Positions 1-11,739 of a stretch of 64,000 bases of DNA are shown here, one piece after another. Under the pieces are notes generated by a model. It ran no database searches, was not told where the DNA came from, and saw only the letters and a program-made list of their open reading frames with translations. Made by a program: the position numbers and the translations under genes. Within the stretch, counting starts at the first letter, position 1, and the number at the start of each line of letters is the position of its first letter. This DNA comes from Lenzites betulinus (lineage: Eukaryota; Basidiomycota; Agaricomycetes; Polyporales; Polyporaceae). Location of the stretch: positions 124,001 to 188,000 of the forward strand of contig JABYQU010000009.1 of NCBI GenBank assembly GCA_022264855.1, in the 5' to 3' direction.

Positions 1-69
1 GATACCCGTGCCTACGGCCCGAAATGGTTTTGCAATCTTTACCAGCGCAATTGCTTCGCGACCTTTGGA

Positions 70-104
70 GGGCCCGCCACCCCGCCGTGCGGGGTGGCAG
101 GCCC
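70..104. repeat. Near-perfect inverted repeat (hairpin)
   Basis: Positions 70-74 (GGGCC) pair with 100-104 (GGCCC), and 76-85 (GCCACCCCGC) pair perfectly with 89-98, around a 3-base CGT loop. Only C75/A99 is mismatched. It could be a cruciform, an RNA stem-loop or part of a repeat cut by the window edge. The sequence alone does not assign a function. Confidence 0.75.
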
Positions 105-819
105 TCGCTCCCACAACCTTGGAAATACATACCCTAAATTCCTAACCCGGGACGACGGCGAGAAGTTCAGCAATATCTTGAGAAGAATTCCAGGTCTAGA
201 ATACCTCTGCTAATTGCTAGAGAGGCGTGAACTGAGACTGTTGACACACTCACCTTAGACTCTGTTAGTCTACTCACCTTGTGTCTGTTTACATTTTCTG
301 CTCATCTGGTTCACTCACGTACCTCGGTTAGCCCCTGTACTTACCTGATTCTAGTGCTTACCTACGTGCCACGCTTAATATTGTTTGCCCTGAAGCCTCC
401 CGCGTGTCCGAAGTGCGATTCTAAGCTGTAGGCTCTATGCGAGGACTGTATGGGGTCCCCGTACCACGTCCTACATCCCGATGTCAGTGGGAAACACACT
501 GGAAGCCTGGGTGGCATTGTCAGTGGCACTTGCCAACGCCGACTTTATATGCACCCCCGGGGCCATTGATGTATTGATGTATCTAGAAAAATCGATACTG
601 AAGGCTTGGTACTGTTCTAGATATTACACCAGGTTGCACCGCTGATGACGTTGTTTGCTACGGCTACTGGGACACTTCACATGGGAGAATTATCGAGAAT
701 GTTCGATAGTGGACGTCGATGGCGACCACCAGCATCGGTCGCGAACATGGGCGCTAACCCCGCAGTGAGTGGCGTACAACTATGGTCGACTTACATACAG
801 ATTGAGGCCTGTTAACAAA

Positions 820-874
820 GTTTCAACGCGCAACGTTCAACTTTCACGTTCAAAGTTCAACGTTCAACGTCAAC
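820..874. repeat. Degenerate GTTCAAC tandem repeat
   Basis: The heptamer GTTCAAC and one-base variants recur about six times in 55 bp, some as overlapping copies such as AACGTTCAAC. It lies about 630 bp upstream of the epoxide hydrolase start. No function is implied. Confidence 0.6.
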
Positions 875-1505
875 CTCGCCTCCTCGTACCCGGCTGCTAG
901 AGATCATAATGAGCATTATAGCAGTATCACATTTTGTGTCTATATCCAAGAGTAAATTGTTCGGAAAGTAGGGTGTCGACACAAATGCTCACCACCTATG
1001 TCTGCATCGAGTTCCACCTACATATCTGTGTTCTAAATACCCAAGAACACTCATCGTACTCCTCATGTCGACCCGGAAATGCCGCGAGGAATCTTAAGAA
1101 GTAGTGTGCGGCGCGACTATCGAGCGCCTAATGGTAGCGCGGGCCTGTTGTGGAATTTACTATGTAACTGCCGGACCTCCGGCTTCAGGAATCTAGCAGC
1201 TTGATTCTAGCATCTAAAACATTGCAACGGGGTCGAGGATGGTCGAACATGGCGCACGAGCACGAGTCAACGAACACGCGGAGTTATCGGTCCCGCGTGA
1301 ATAGTCGACGTCGTAGCCGTAGACAGCAAGAAGGCGCATCTTTCTCAGACAAAGGAGGCACAATGACGTGCACGGATGATCTCGCTCGCCAGCTGCGCGC
1401 GCTCACGGGATCACGGTATGAAACGCATATATACTGGAGCGCGACGCTGATGCGCCCCATACGAGCAGCGTCGCGCTCCACCACCCTGCGATTAACCAGA
1501 ACACC

Positions 1506-3109
1506 ATGGCTGATACAGAGAACGAGAAACCATTCAAGGTGTCCGTGCCGGACGAAGACCTCGAGCAGCTGCGGCAGCGGCTCGCGCTCGCGCGGTTCCC
1601 CGACGAGCTGGACGAGGCGGAGTGGGAGTACGGCGTGCCGCTCGCGGACGTGCGCCGCCTGGCCGCGCGCTGGGCGGACGGGTTCGACTGGCGCAGCGCG
1701 GAGGCGGCGATCAACGCGCTGCCGCAGTTCACGCGCGACGTCGCGGTGGACGGGTTTGGGACGCTGAATGTGCATTATGTGCATCAGCGGAGCGCGGTCA
1801 CGGAGGACGCGATCCCGTTGCTGTTCGTTCATGGATGTGAGTGGCGTTATATATTGCGCACACGAGGGTGGACGCTAAATCTGGCGCGCAGGGCCGGGAC
1901 ATTTCCTCGAGGTGAGGAAGCTGCTGCCGCTGCTCACTGCGGGCTCGGCGGAGCAGCCGAGCTTCCATGTCGTCGCGCTGAGCTTGCCCGGGTTTGGGTT
2001 CTCAGAGGCACCGAAAAAGAAGGGATTCGCGGCGAAGCAATACGCAGAGGTGGGTGACATCGTGGGTGTCGCAAATGCGCGGCTGAGAGACGTGTGTCTA
2101 GGTAGCCAACAACCTGATGATTAACCTCGGATACACGGAATACGGTGGGTACTTGTAGAACGTGGCGGAGTAGCGAAGCACTGAACTTGTCCTGCAATAG
2201 TGGTTCAAGGGGGTGACTGGGGACATTACGTGAGTTACGCGTGCACACTTGTGTTGCTGACCGAAGTCTAAACGTTCACGTAGATCGCAGGCTATTTGGC
2301 TACGTATTATGCGCACAAGCATGTGAAGGGATGGCTGTCGAACTACACCAAGTGAGTCGCAGTGCTAGGCTGGGAGGCGAGAAGGATGTCTGATACATAT
2401 GCTCGCAGCGCGCTTCCGCCCAAGCTTTGGAATGCGCCGTTGGCGTATCTGACGCACCTGGTGACGCCGTACAGCGCGAAGGAGAAGGCGGGGTGGACCC
2501 GGTCGCAGGGCTTCCGGTTAACAGGGTCTGGATACTCACACGAGCAGGCGACGCGGCCGCAGACGCTGGGGTACAGTCTGGCGGACTCGCCGGTGGGGCT
2601 GCTGGCGTGGATCTACGAAAAGCTGGTGGAGTGGACGGATGAGTATCGGTGGAGAGACGACGAGGGTGAGTGGGCGGATCGCGGCTCGACGTCAGGGGGG
2701 AGCTGATGAGCGCAGTGCTGGAGTGGGTGTCCATCTACTGGTTCTCGCGCGCAGGGCCGGGGGCGTCAGTGCGGATCTACAAGGAGATGACGCAGGGGTT
2801 CACGCGAGCGACGACGGCGGACGTGCGGTGGACGTCCATCCCGCTCGGGTTCGCATACTTTCCCAAGGAGCTGAACAGAGTGCCGCGGAGGTGGGTGACA
2901 GACCTGGGTGTGTCATGGAGCGCGTACTGACAGAGCGCAGCTGGCTGTCGACGCTGGGGCGGATCGTGTTCGAGTCGGAGCACGAGCACGGCGGGCACTT
3001 TGCGGCGCACGAGCAGCCGGGGGAGCTGGCGGATGACATGAGGAGGATGTTTGGGAAGGGCGGGCCTGCGTTTGGGGTCGTGGCGGGGAAGAGTGGCTAC
3101 GCGGCGTAG
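1506..3109 (+). CDS. Epoxide hydrolase, microsomal type (alpha/beta hydrolase with EHN domain)
   Basis: Hydrolyses epoxides to diols through an Asp-ester intermediate. Eight exons were read by eye: 1506-1836, 1892-2049, 2102-2144, 2201-2229, 2284-2351, 2409-2665, 2716-2890 and 2941-3109. Their summed length is 1230 nt and all phases agree, giving 409 aa. The N-terminal EHN domain (about 1-100) has the family start VSVPDEDLEQLRQRL. The oxyanion-hole HGWPG (about 109-113) is created across intron 1. The nucleophile motif GGDWG (Asp about 183) comes from a 29-nt exon. The distal lid and core follow, and the catalytic His is in GGHFAAHE (about 373). Length and motif order fit the fungal soluble or microsomal-type family, so it is probably active. 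The substrate is unknown; xenobiotic or lipid epoxides are plausible. The 29- and 43-nt exons mean gene predictors may miss parts. It lies about 450 bp before the next plus-strand gene, with no shared function evident. Confidence 0.93.
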
Positions 3110-3565
3110 GTAGTAGCGTATTCTGTCGGGCGCGTACTTTATACTATCCGACGTCTTACGGCCGCGCTCTGACTGTGCACGGCGGAGCGTGCGGCGGCGG
3201 AGGACAAGGCTGCGCGTGGAGGCGACGGCAGCTTACTCGACGCCGCAGCTGTGGGCGTCTAGCGAGCGGAAGTCGGGCGCGGCACTTGGCGCCCGTCCTC
3301 GTCCGTTCCTCTCTCGACCTCGTGTGGTGCTGCTCGCTGGTCCTTATCATCTCCTGCGCCAGAACGCGCCCTTCGCTCTTTTTCTCGTCTCTCCACCACT
3401 GCGCTCGCCCGCGCTCCGACGCTGCCACAGCCCCGACGTCGAAGAACAACAATAGGAAGCCGGCTAAGCGGCGAGTACAATGAACAATGCACCCCTCCGC
3501 CGCGTGCTCACCTCCCCCTCATATAGCCCCCTCCAACACACCCTGGCCCATCCCTTCTGCCCCTC
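3110..3565. other. Intergenic region and pyrimidine-rich leader of the TRP-like gene
   Basis: About 450 bp between a stop codon and the next start. From about 3,480 to 3,565 the plus strand is strongly C/T-rich, as fungal core promoters and 5' leaders often are. No clear TATA box was seen. Open frames here are low-complexity Arg/Pro-rich and are not supported as genes. Confidence 0.5.
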
Positions 3566-5978
3566 ATGTTCTTCTCCGTCGCCCGGCTGCGACTCGCTCT
3601 TTCCTCCTTCCTTCTCCTCGCTGCCCCCCTCGTCCGCGCTCGCGACAACTCGCTTTGTACGTCCTCCTTCCGCTTACATTCGCCCGGTTTCTAATCCCCT
3701 GCGCAGTCACCTCCTCCGTCACCTATTGCGCTCCCCCAGAGTCCCTTCTCATCGAGCAGTTTGACATTGCATACTTTGCAAAGAACCAGTCCATCGTCTT
3801 CAACGTCTCTGCCGCCAGTGTCGTGCGTATCAATCACTCCACCTACCCGCTCCCTGCATTCCTCACCTTTCCACACAGGTCCCCAACACCAATGTCAACG
3901 CTAACCTCTTCCTCAACGTCTACGGCATACGCCCTATCAACGTCACCCTAGACATCTGCTCCCTCTTTGACGGCGCCCTCTGCCCTCTCCCGCTCTACAA
4001 CTTCACTGGCTCCGACTCGCTCTCCCTCCCAAAGGACTTTGACGTCGCCTCCCAGCTTCCCAATATCGCCTACTACATCCCTGACCTCGAGGCCTACGCC
4101 CAGCTCACCCTCACCGATGTCAAGACCGGCCAAGTCAGAGCCTGCGTCCAGTTCACCCTCTCCAACGGCTGGTCTACCCACCAGCTGGGCGCCGAGTGGG
4201 CCGCCGGCAGCATCGCCCTTCTCGCCCTCACTGCCGCCCTCGTCCAGTCTATTTTCGGCTTCGGTTCTCCTCTGCTCCCCGTTCGCCTCATCGATGTCGT
4301 GTCCCTCTTCCAGACCATCGCGCTCTCTGGCCTCCTTGCGCTCAACTTCCCCTCGCTCTACCGCTCGTTCGCCCTCAACTTCTCCTGGGCTCTCGGGCTA
4401 TTCGAGTCTTCCTCTACCTCGTCCATTCAGACGTCCATCAACCGCATGCGGAGCGCGACTGGCGGCCATCTGTCCGACGAGAGCGGAGATGGTGCCATTT
4501 CGTTCGTTAACCGCAAGCTCAGCCCATACAACTCTGCAAGCTATGTCGCGCCCCAGAGCCTTGTCCAAACCGCGTCCTCTCTCGCGCGCGTCAACCTCGC
4601 CGAGTTTGTGTCGTCCAACGCGTCGTTGCCCGCCTCCCTTCCCAGAACCCAAGTTTTGGTCGGTAGCGATGTCGCCACGGTCACCGAGCAGTCGTCCAAT
4701 GTGCTCGAGGCCGGGTTCCCCATCTACACCAACTCGGTCGGCATTGCAACCGCAAACGCGTTCATGACCGTCTTCTTTGTCGCGCTCATTCTCACCGCCA
4801 TCGTCCTGGGCACGCTCGCCCTCATCTACGGCGTCCTGGTCGCCCTGGAGCGCTCAGAATTCGGTAGGAGACACCCCGGGATCGCCCAGTTCCGCACCAA
4901 CTACCCGTCCTTTGCCAAGGCTTGGGCCATTCGTGGCGCACAGATGCTTTCGCTCCCCATACTCGTCTTCACCTTCTACCAGTGGACGCTGAAGGATTCG
5001 TGGCTCTCAGACCTCCTCTCCGTTATTCTGCTCATCGCGCTGATGGCCATCATCCTCCCTGCGGCGTTTTTCGCCATCCGCTCCTCCGTCCCACGCTCCA
5101 GATGGACAGACATGAAGCCGCCGGCCGCCGTTGCGCCGTTCACCGAGCCGTACCGCGAGAGCAGGACGTACTACGTCATCCCGCTACTCCTCGTCATGGT
5201 CATCAAAGCAATGGTGACCGCCTTTGCCCATGTCCACGGCATGGTCCAAGCCGTGTTTTTCGTCGTTCTGGAGGCGCTCCTGCTGGGCTGCATCATCGTC
5301 CTCAAGCCGTACCCCACTCGCCGAGCAGATGTGCTCGCTGGCTATCTTTGCATCACCCGCCTCGTCTGCAGCGGTCTCATGATCGCGTTCGCCGAAAACC
5401 TCGCGGTGCAGCCTATTCCGCGTGTGGCCATAGGTGCCGTCACCGCGGTCATCTTTTCGATCGCGTGCATAGTCCTGTTCTTCAACCTGCTCGTCAACCT
5501 CGGCCTGTGGCGCCTGGTCAAATACGTGGTGTGCTGCGGGCACCGCGGACGGCGACCTGGCGACACGGAGCTGGCGAGCACCCCTAGCGACTCTTCCATC
5601 GCCGAGAAGGGCGAGGGCCACCGCTACGATGGAGAACAGGAGAAGAAGGATACCGCCACGGTCACCACAGCACCGTCGCAGTACTTCCACCACTCCAGGC
5701 CGGGAAACCCGTCGCCGCCAAGCACAGCGATCTCCATAGAGCCGATGAGCGCGACATCGAGCACAACGCTCGGTGAAACGCTTCCGCGGAGATGGTCGTT
5801 CCAGTATTCGCGGCCGCCATCGGCGGCGACGGACTCGCCGCATTCGCCACCCTACACCACCTACCACAATTCGACAGCGTCGTCGCCTGTGTCCGCCCAA
5901 CGGCACAGCCGACATATCTCTTCGTCGCTCCCTACACCCCTAGAAGAGTATCCTACACCCGAGGCTCGCGCCTTGTAG
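3566..5978 (+). CDS. Fungal TRP-like channel / flavin-carrier (FLC/Pkd2) membrane protein
   Basis: Three exons (3566-3656, 3707-3822, 3879-5978) give 768 aa with consistent phases. The start codon opens a classical signal peptide: a short Arg-containing n-region, then a Leu/Ala core ending near residue 25 before RDNSLF. An ML-like luminal domain follows (about 27-170) with paired Cys and many Asn-Xaa-Ser/Thr sites, for example in VTYCAPPE and LCPLPLYNFTG. The rest is a polytopic TRP domain with about nine hydrophobic spans, beginning around WAAGSIALLALTAAL, and then a polar Ser/Thr/Pro-rich cytosolic tail of about 150 residues. Known relatives act in ER, Golgi or plasma membrane, in FAD or calcium homeostasis and cell-wall integrity. 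This copy's exact substrate cannot be read from sequence. It looks intact. Confidence 0.92.
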
Positions 5979-6368
5979 ATAGTGGCTCGCGGCTCGTTGC
6001 ATTTCCCCCACGTTGCATGTTACGTTACCATCTCACATCATCCTCTCCGGTGCGGGCGCACCTGCATCATCTCATCTTGCATTTCTCGCACATCGCTAGT
6101 CGTACCGTACACATAGTTGCGCACTTCCCGACATAGACCGTCTGGCAATATCACGAAATAACCTAGCAGCCATGTATACTTAGCAGCGTAGTCAATGAAG
6201 AACGCGTGTATTCAAGCAGGACTTGATGTTGCGCGCGTGCATCGGACGGAGCCGGCGCCGGCCGGGACGCGCCGACAGGCGTCTAGCTGGGTGACGAGCG
6301 GGAGGACGCCGGGTCGGACGACGACCAGCACGCTCTCCTCACCGTCCTCCTCGTTCCCGACTGCCACC
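5979..6368. other. Intergenic region and 5' leader of the OSCP gene
   Basis: About 390 bp between two plus-strand genes, presumably holding the 3' end of the TRP-like gene and the promoter of the ATP synthase gene. An in-frame ATG at 6195 precedes the assigned start, but the intervening codons are Arg/Gly/Thr-rich and unlike a presequence. No TATA box is obvious. Confidence 0.5.
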
Positions 6369-7097
6369 ATGTTGTTCGCCTCTGCCCGCGCAGCCGCGCT
6401 CTCTGCTGGTCTCGGACGCCGTGCGGCGAGCACCATCGCGTCCAAGTACTCCAGCGCCGTCTTCTCCGCCGCCCTCAAGTCCTCGCCGCAGACCCTCACC
6501 AAGGTCCAGTCCGAGCTCAACGCCATCCAGGCCGCCGTCAAGGCCACCCCCGCCCTCGACGCCTTCATCAACAACCCCACGCTTACCAACCAGGACCGCC
6601 AGGCGGGCCTCGTCGCCCTCTACGCTGCTGCTGGCAAGGAGCCCTCGGAAATCACGAAAAACCTCTTCGTCGTCCTTTCCGAAAACGGCCGTCTCGTCGA
6701 GTCCGCGGGCGTCATCGAGGGCTTCAACGAGCTCGTCGCGGGCTACAAGGGCGAGCTCAACGTTACCATCACGAGCGCCGCGCCGCTCCCGAAGGACGTG
6801 CAGACCAAGCTGGAGAGCATCCTCAAGCAGTCCCAGGCCGCGCAGCAGGCCAAGTCACTAAAGATCACGTCCAAGGTGCGCCCATTGCATTTTGTCGGCT
6901 GTCGGGGCGTTGTGGCTAACTGGTTTCTAGATCAACTCGGCCGTGCTGGGTGGTGTGGTCGTCGACTTTGGTGACAAGACGATCGATCTCAGCGTCGCGT
7001 CGCGTGTCAACAAGCTCAACGGCCTGCTTTCGCGTAAGTCGCAGCTGCGTCCTGGCTTGTACCGGCCGCTGACATGCTATGTATAGAATCTGTATGA
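6369..7097 (+). CDS. ATP5: Mitochondrial ATP synthase subunit OSCP (delta-type, subunit 5)
   Basis: This is the peripheral-stalk subunit that joins F1 to the stator in the inner mitochondrial membrane. Exons 6369-6875, 6931-7033 and 7087-7097 sum to 621 nt (206 aa). The last exon supplies only the final three residues, ending QSV. The start at 6369 has a textbook GCCACC context and opens an Ala/Arg-rich, acid-free presequence (MLFASARAAALSAGLGRR). The core follows the OSCP pattern: a helical N-domain with KYSSAVFSAAL and an AFINNPTL stretch, a VLSENGRL region, and the C-terminal signature GGVVVDFGDKTIDLSV split by intron 1. Size matches yeast and animal OSCP. The minus-strand deacetylase ends 217 bp further on, so the two are convergent neighbours. 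It appears intact and is expected to be an essential housekeeping gene. Confidence 0.95.
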
Positions 7098-7314
7098 GCG
7101 TAGCGCGTTGTGCGGTGTTGGAGCGGCTCTTAGAGAAAACTATCATATGTTCCGCTCTCTGTGGGCTGGTCAATGCATAGAAGTGGACAACAGCCTACCC
7201 GGTGCCCGCGCCGTCACCGCATGCACAACATAGCTCCGAACAGCGTGCGATTGCATAAATAGCGTGGACAGCAAGTATCGACAATGAAGTGAGAAAAGGG
7301 TAAACCACGCTATC

Positions 7315-10250
7315 CTAGACATGACCCTTCGCGTCCCCGTTGGAGTTCGCGCTCAAGGGAGAAAACTTCTGCTCGATGAAGCCCTGTATGCCTGGCATGG
7401 CCCTGATGATGAGTTTGATGGGCTTCTCCTCGTCTGTGGGTGCGGGGTGAGATGGGTATGTGCCGGCGAATCCTATGCACGCTTACCGATGCGGAAGATG
7501 CTGCCGTGCTTCTTGAGTGCCTTTGAGTCTTGGAATATGGGGTGGTTCGAAGGCACGACGACGATCGAGTTCTGTAGGGGATGGTAAGTGATGATAGCGA
7601 GTGAACTGTTCGTGTGCCCTCACCTCGAAGTACCATTGCCGAAGGGACATGGTGTTTGATGGTGTCGTGGGGATGGTATGGAGCCCCACCACCTGCACAA
7701 CCCCTTCGACGCTCTTCATGACGCTCGCAGCTGCAGCGCTGCCTTCAGTAGTTATCCGACATTAAAGGGAGCGCGACACAAACCGCGCTGCTGAATCAAG
7801 CCCATGATAGCCTTGCATCCCGGGCCGTGGCCGACGAGAACCACGCGACGTGCAGAGGTCAGTCTGACGAACAGTTGAGTGTGATAAAGGCGGAGGAGCG
7901 AAGGGGCGGACGTACTGCACGTAGTTATCCCAAAGGTACACCATCACCGCGGCCCCGTAGTCGTCCGTATGCTTGAGCTATGTGCGGTGGAAATGGGTAA
8001 GTGACGACCGCTGGAGCGATATGCAGAGCTTACCTTCGATTTTGGGAAGGGTTTGGGAAAGACGTTCACGTCTAGGACTGCGTAGCCTTTGGCTTTTGCC
8101 CAGGTGAGGAGTTCTTTCGAGCAGTCCACCTGCACAAAAGGAAGTCAGGGCGGTCGTATGCGAGGTTGATTGAACGAGTTACCAGGTATGAATGTTCTTG
8201 GCGAACGTTGCAGTACATCACTGAGTCTAGTTCTACAGAGAGGTTTCCGCTATGGTACAACGGAGTTAGAGGCCCAACGGGAGACAAAGAATATACAGAG
8301 ACCTACAATTCGTGAGCGAAAACAATGAGCGTATCGTTGTCCATGATATCGGATCTGCGCGGTAGATGAGACGATAGCAAATGAGACCGAACGCTCGGCT
8401 TGGCTTACGTGCATGCAACTTGGGTGTTGAATCGTTCTACGAGGGCTGCGCTCATGAGCGGCACCTCGAGCATTCCATGCGTCTTGAACAGGTACGCTTG
8501 TCGATGGGCCTTGAGAAGCTCTGCGCTCACATCTGGTCAATCCATGTCATACATATTGGCCGCCTGTAATTACCTGGTAGGGAAATCGCGATCTGTTCGA
8601 GCTCTGAACGTTCCATTAGTCCTCTTCAGTGTACCGCGTTGAGGGCGTGTTTCTGACCTTCCATTGGCTCACAAACTTTAGGATCCATGTTCTTCCAGTA
8701 CTTGCTCTGCTCCATCGACACTTGCCAAATTGTCTCCGTAGCTGCTTCCGATGCGGTCAGCGGTGGAAGCTGTGGCGGCATCTCGCCGAGAACCACTCGC
8801 GTCACCGCCAGGGCCGATGCCGCGATGGCGTCCAGACAGTAGCCACCCTGTACTTATGGTCAGCAGTTAGTAACGCGTTCAGTCGAAATGAAAGACCAAC
8901 CTCGAGCGCGACTACAAGCTTGCCTCCGGCGAGCGAAGACAGCATATGCGTCATGTGGGCATATCCGGCGGGAGAAACGTGACATTCCCCCAGGTCGTCT
9001 CCTTCGGCAGCGTCGAAACCTGCAGATACTGTCGCCGGCGGGGTGAGTGTAGGAACTTATACCACGATATAGAGACGAACTGATCACGAGGTCTGGCGAA
9101 AACTCCAGCGCAATTGGCATCACCACCTTCTGGAACGCCAAGATGTATTCGGCGTCCCCCATTCCCTTCTCTGGCCAGGGTATATTGACAGAGCTGCGAT
9201 GATAAATTATAGCAAAATACGGTGCGTTTGGGCTCATTGGACGCACTAGCCAAGACCGGGGCCCTCGCCACAGGAGGACATGCTGCCAAAGGGCCCGTTC
9301 GGATAGAAATTACCGCCTTCGTAACGGTGAAGAGAGATATATAGGACCGAGGGATCGTCATAGAATGCCCGCTGGGTTCCATTACCTGCGAGACCTTAGC
9401 GTTAGTTGCAACATGCCGCGAAAGATCGCACCATGATGGACATCCCTAGCGCGTGGTCAGTCGGATGGCGCGTATTCACGGCGTATACAAACGTACCAAT
9501 CCAGTATGAGGATGCGTTTCAATGCCGACCTCATCTGAACGACTTTAGCAGCGATTGAAACATTGTTGAAGAAGCAGAACCCCATGTGCTCGTCCGGTTC
9601 CGCGTGATGGCCCGGGGGACGGACAATCGCGAATGCCCTTTTCACTTCACCACGGGCAACAGCTAGGGAAGCCTCTATGACACCGCCGGCGCTCAGCTGG
9701 GCGGCATACGGCGTGTTCGGATGCACGTAGAGAGATAGATCGTTGTAATACGCCTCCGAGTCCGCTATATCTTGATCGGTCAACGCTGCATGGATAAGTA
9801 TGAAGCGCGCGTGGAAGGTTAATTAGACAGCGTTGTGAAATGAAGCAGGTGCCTTTGCCTACAGTGAAGGGCGAGAACTTTGTCCCAGAGGGCCTGGCTA
9901 TGGACCAGGAGCGCTTCCTCCCTGAGGACGCGTCGGATCGGAAGCCGTTTCATCTTCTCCAAACAACCGCTCTGGTTGAGAATGTCAAAAATTCGCGAGA
10001 TACGCTCGGGCTGCTCGCAATGTCCGTGAACGCAGCTATGTGCCATCATCTTGCTTGAATACACATAGCCGACTTGGTAGGCGCTTTCCCTAAGGGTCAG
10101 TGGCATGGAGGATGCGCGAACTCGAGGAGCTGGGGCGGCCGCCGCGTTCTTGTTGCTTGCACGCCCGGTATCGAGGGTTTCGGTGTCGACGTCCATTCTA
10201 TCTTCCGCCGGTGGAATAGAACCACTTTTCGACCCGGACGTGGATGCCAT
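7315..10250 (-). CDS. HDA1: Class II histone deacetylase (Hda1/Clr3 type) with C-terminal Arb2 domain
   Basis: Zinc-dependent lysine deacetylase; in yeasts the relatives Hda1 and Clr3 silence heterochromatin and repeats. The minus-strand start at 10250 opens a polar N-terminus, followed by GYVYSSKMM and CEQPERI. Exons read by eye are 10250-9863, 9785-9497, 9445-9432 (14 nt), 9385-9247, 9193-9081, 9028-8901 and one starting at 8847; further short exons run down to the stop at 7315. All seven junctions keep frame. Active-site features are present: [11 protein letters not shown], the zinc-binding DVHHGNGTQ assembled across the 14-nt exon, [10 protein letters not shown] and EGGYCLDA. The downstream part ([12 protein letters not shown], then a Rossmann-like segment with [10 protein letters not shown]) matches the Arb2 domain of this subclass. 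Nothing looks broken. The gene borders a large, probably silenced repeat block, but that placement may be coincidence. Confidence 0.92.
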
Positions 10251-10576
10251 GTCGTCTCAGATCGCGTGGGGGTGGATGAATAGCGAGCGGTTGGCTTGAA
10301 GTACTGCCACAAGGGCCTGCACATGCACGTCACACAGTCACAGTCACATGCTACCTTGAACACCGAAACAGGAAATGGCAACTCAGTTGGGCAAACCTGC
10401 GTTAATACATCCCTACCCCGAAAACAATCTAATCCACCTACAACAATAAAGTTTCAATATATTGGATGTCTGAATGTATACACGGTACTGATACTCATAA
10501 TGCTTAGTACTTCCTTCATTAAATTATATAATCTCTCTGTTAGAAATTTGATATCTAATAGTAGTCAAATAATCAA
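10251..10576. other. Promoter-side intergenic region of the HDA1-like gene
   Basis: About 325 bp between the deacetylase start and the foldback element. Sequence becomes A+T-rich from about 10,440. It presumably contains the deacetylase promoter, shortened by whatever inserted next to it. No other feature was seen. Confidence 0.5.
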
Positions 10577-10585
10577 CTGGCATAC
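10577..10585. repeat. Left 9-bp target-site duplication CTGGCATAC
   Basis: CTGGCATAC lies directly outside the left terminal inverted repeat and recurs at 12072-12080 directly outside the right one. A 9-bp duplication is the length usually made by Mutator-like transposases. Confidence 0.85.
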
Positions 10586-10917
10586 CAGGCTCCTACCCAC
10601 CGCCGCACTCGAGTTGAGGGGGACGGATTCGCCGGGGGGATGGGGTATAGGCTAAGTCCAGAAGCGCCAAACATTAGATATTAGCGCTGGTGTAGTATAT
10701 TAGCGCTGGTAGGATCATGTGACTCAGGCCTTTAGGATTTCCCTCTCAACTCTCCTGGACGGCTGGCTCCAAACATATACAAATAACGGAGCTCGGTGAG
10801 CAGACGCCCGCTGTTGTCCCCGTTTGGAAGGATGCGTCTCCGTCAGCGCTTGTATTTCTCGCGGTATACCAATATAATATGCCTGGCTGCATCGGTGCCG
10901 GTGAAGCTTTGGAGACT
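10586..10917 (+). repeat. Left 332-bp terminal inverted repeat
   Basis: Reverse complement of 11740-12071. It contains the tandem 13-mer TATTAGCGCTGGT twice (around 10,679-10,712) and a G-run GGGGGGATGGGG-like segment near the outer end. Transcription across both arms would give a hairpin RNA of more than 300 bp. Confidence 0.9.
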
Positions 10918-11739
10918 ACTATGCGGGATGGCACAAGTTATCGAGACGGGAGGACAGCTTTCGGGAAGCACGTATAACACCAGATAACGGCCATGGATGA
11001 GTGTGTGCTGAAGGAAGAAATTCAATAGGACGGCGCGCGGCCCCGACTCTTGCTAGTATACATCACAGCAATGCCTTTGAGGTGTTTGTTTACTAAAAGC
11101 CAGGTTCTCCGCGAGGTTCCCGGCTGGGATGGGTGCGCGCGGGCGACGATGACGTGTGTCCTATACTAGAATATCATTCCGTACATGGAATGGCACATAT
11201 GACTGGATCGGACGACTCAAAAACCCCCGCTGGTTCTCGTGCTACTATTACGGCTCCGATGGCAAGGCAAATGGGGGCACGCCTGGGCACGTACACGAAT
11301 CCGATGTTGCGCGCCCAACGCGAACGCGACGAGGAGCGTGGTAGGCCCGAGCTTCCGCTTCCTACTCCTGCAAGGGACCGGGGGAATGTTCGTTCACCTA
11401 AGTTGGAGACTCGGCGATCTCGACGATGAACTAAAAATGCGCAATGTGTCTGAGAACTTGCCGCTCCAGCCTCTCGAGTACGGGGAGTGCTGCAATGCTA
11501 CCTACAGTCACGCGTTGAATCCTAGTCTGATAACCCAGTAGAACGGTAGAATTGGCGATGAGCAAGGACGAGGGAGGGCAGCTTAGCACACGAGTACTGG
11601 TGCTAGTACTCTGACGGCGATCAGTTGTTAGAGACTTGAGATCTTGAGAGACCGCGGTGTGTTCACGAGCTCGAGGAGGAAAGCACGCTTTGTTTGACCT
11701 AATCAAGTAATTTTGAATGTTCTGTAAGTACTCCTGTAG

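Larger units (their letters stand above)
1..1505. other. Intergenic stretch upstream of the epoxide hydrolase gene
   Basis: No convincing coding region was found on either strand. It holds a strong G+C-rich hairpin near the left edge and a short heptamer-type repeat (both listed separately), and otherwise looks like unremarkable non-coding sequence. Short open frames at its right end overlap the start of the next gene in the wrong frames. Confidence 0.6.

Noticed and set aside
1284..1832. Long minus-strand open frame over the first exon of the epoxide hydrolase
   Set aside because: It is antisense to a clearly coding EHN domain, and its product is an Arg-rich low-complexity shadow.
5184..5915. 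243-codon minus-strand frame opposite the TRP-like gene
   Set aside because: The plus strand encodes a well-formed multi-span membrane protein; the antisense frame is Arg/Gly-rich and has no motif.
6195..6368. Upstream in-frame ATG for the OSCP gene
   Set aside because: The extension is unlike a mitochondrial presequence, while ATG 6369 has a strong GCCACC context and directly opens one.
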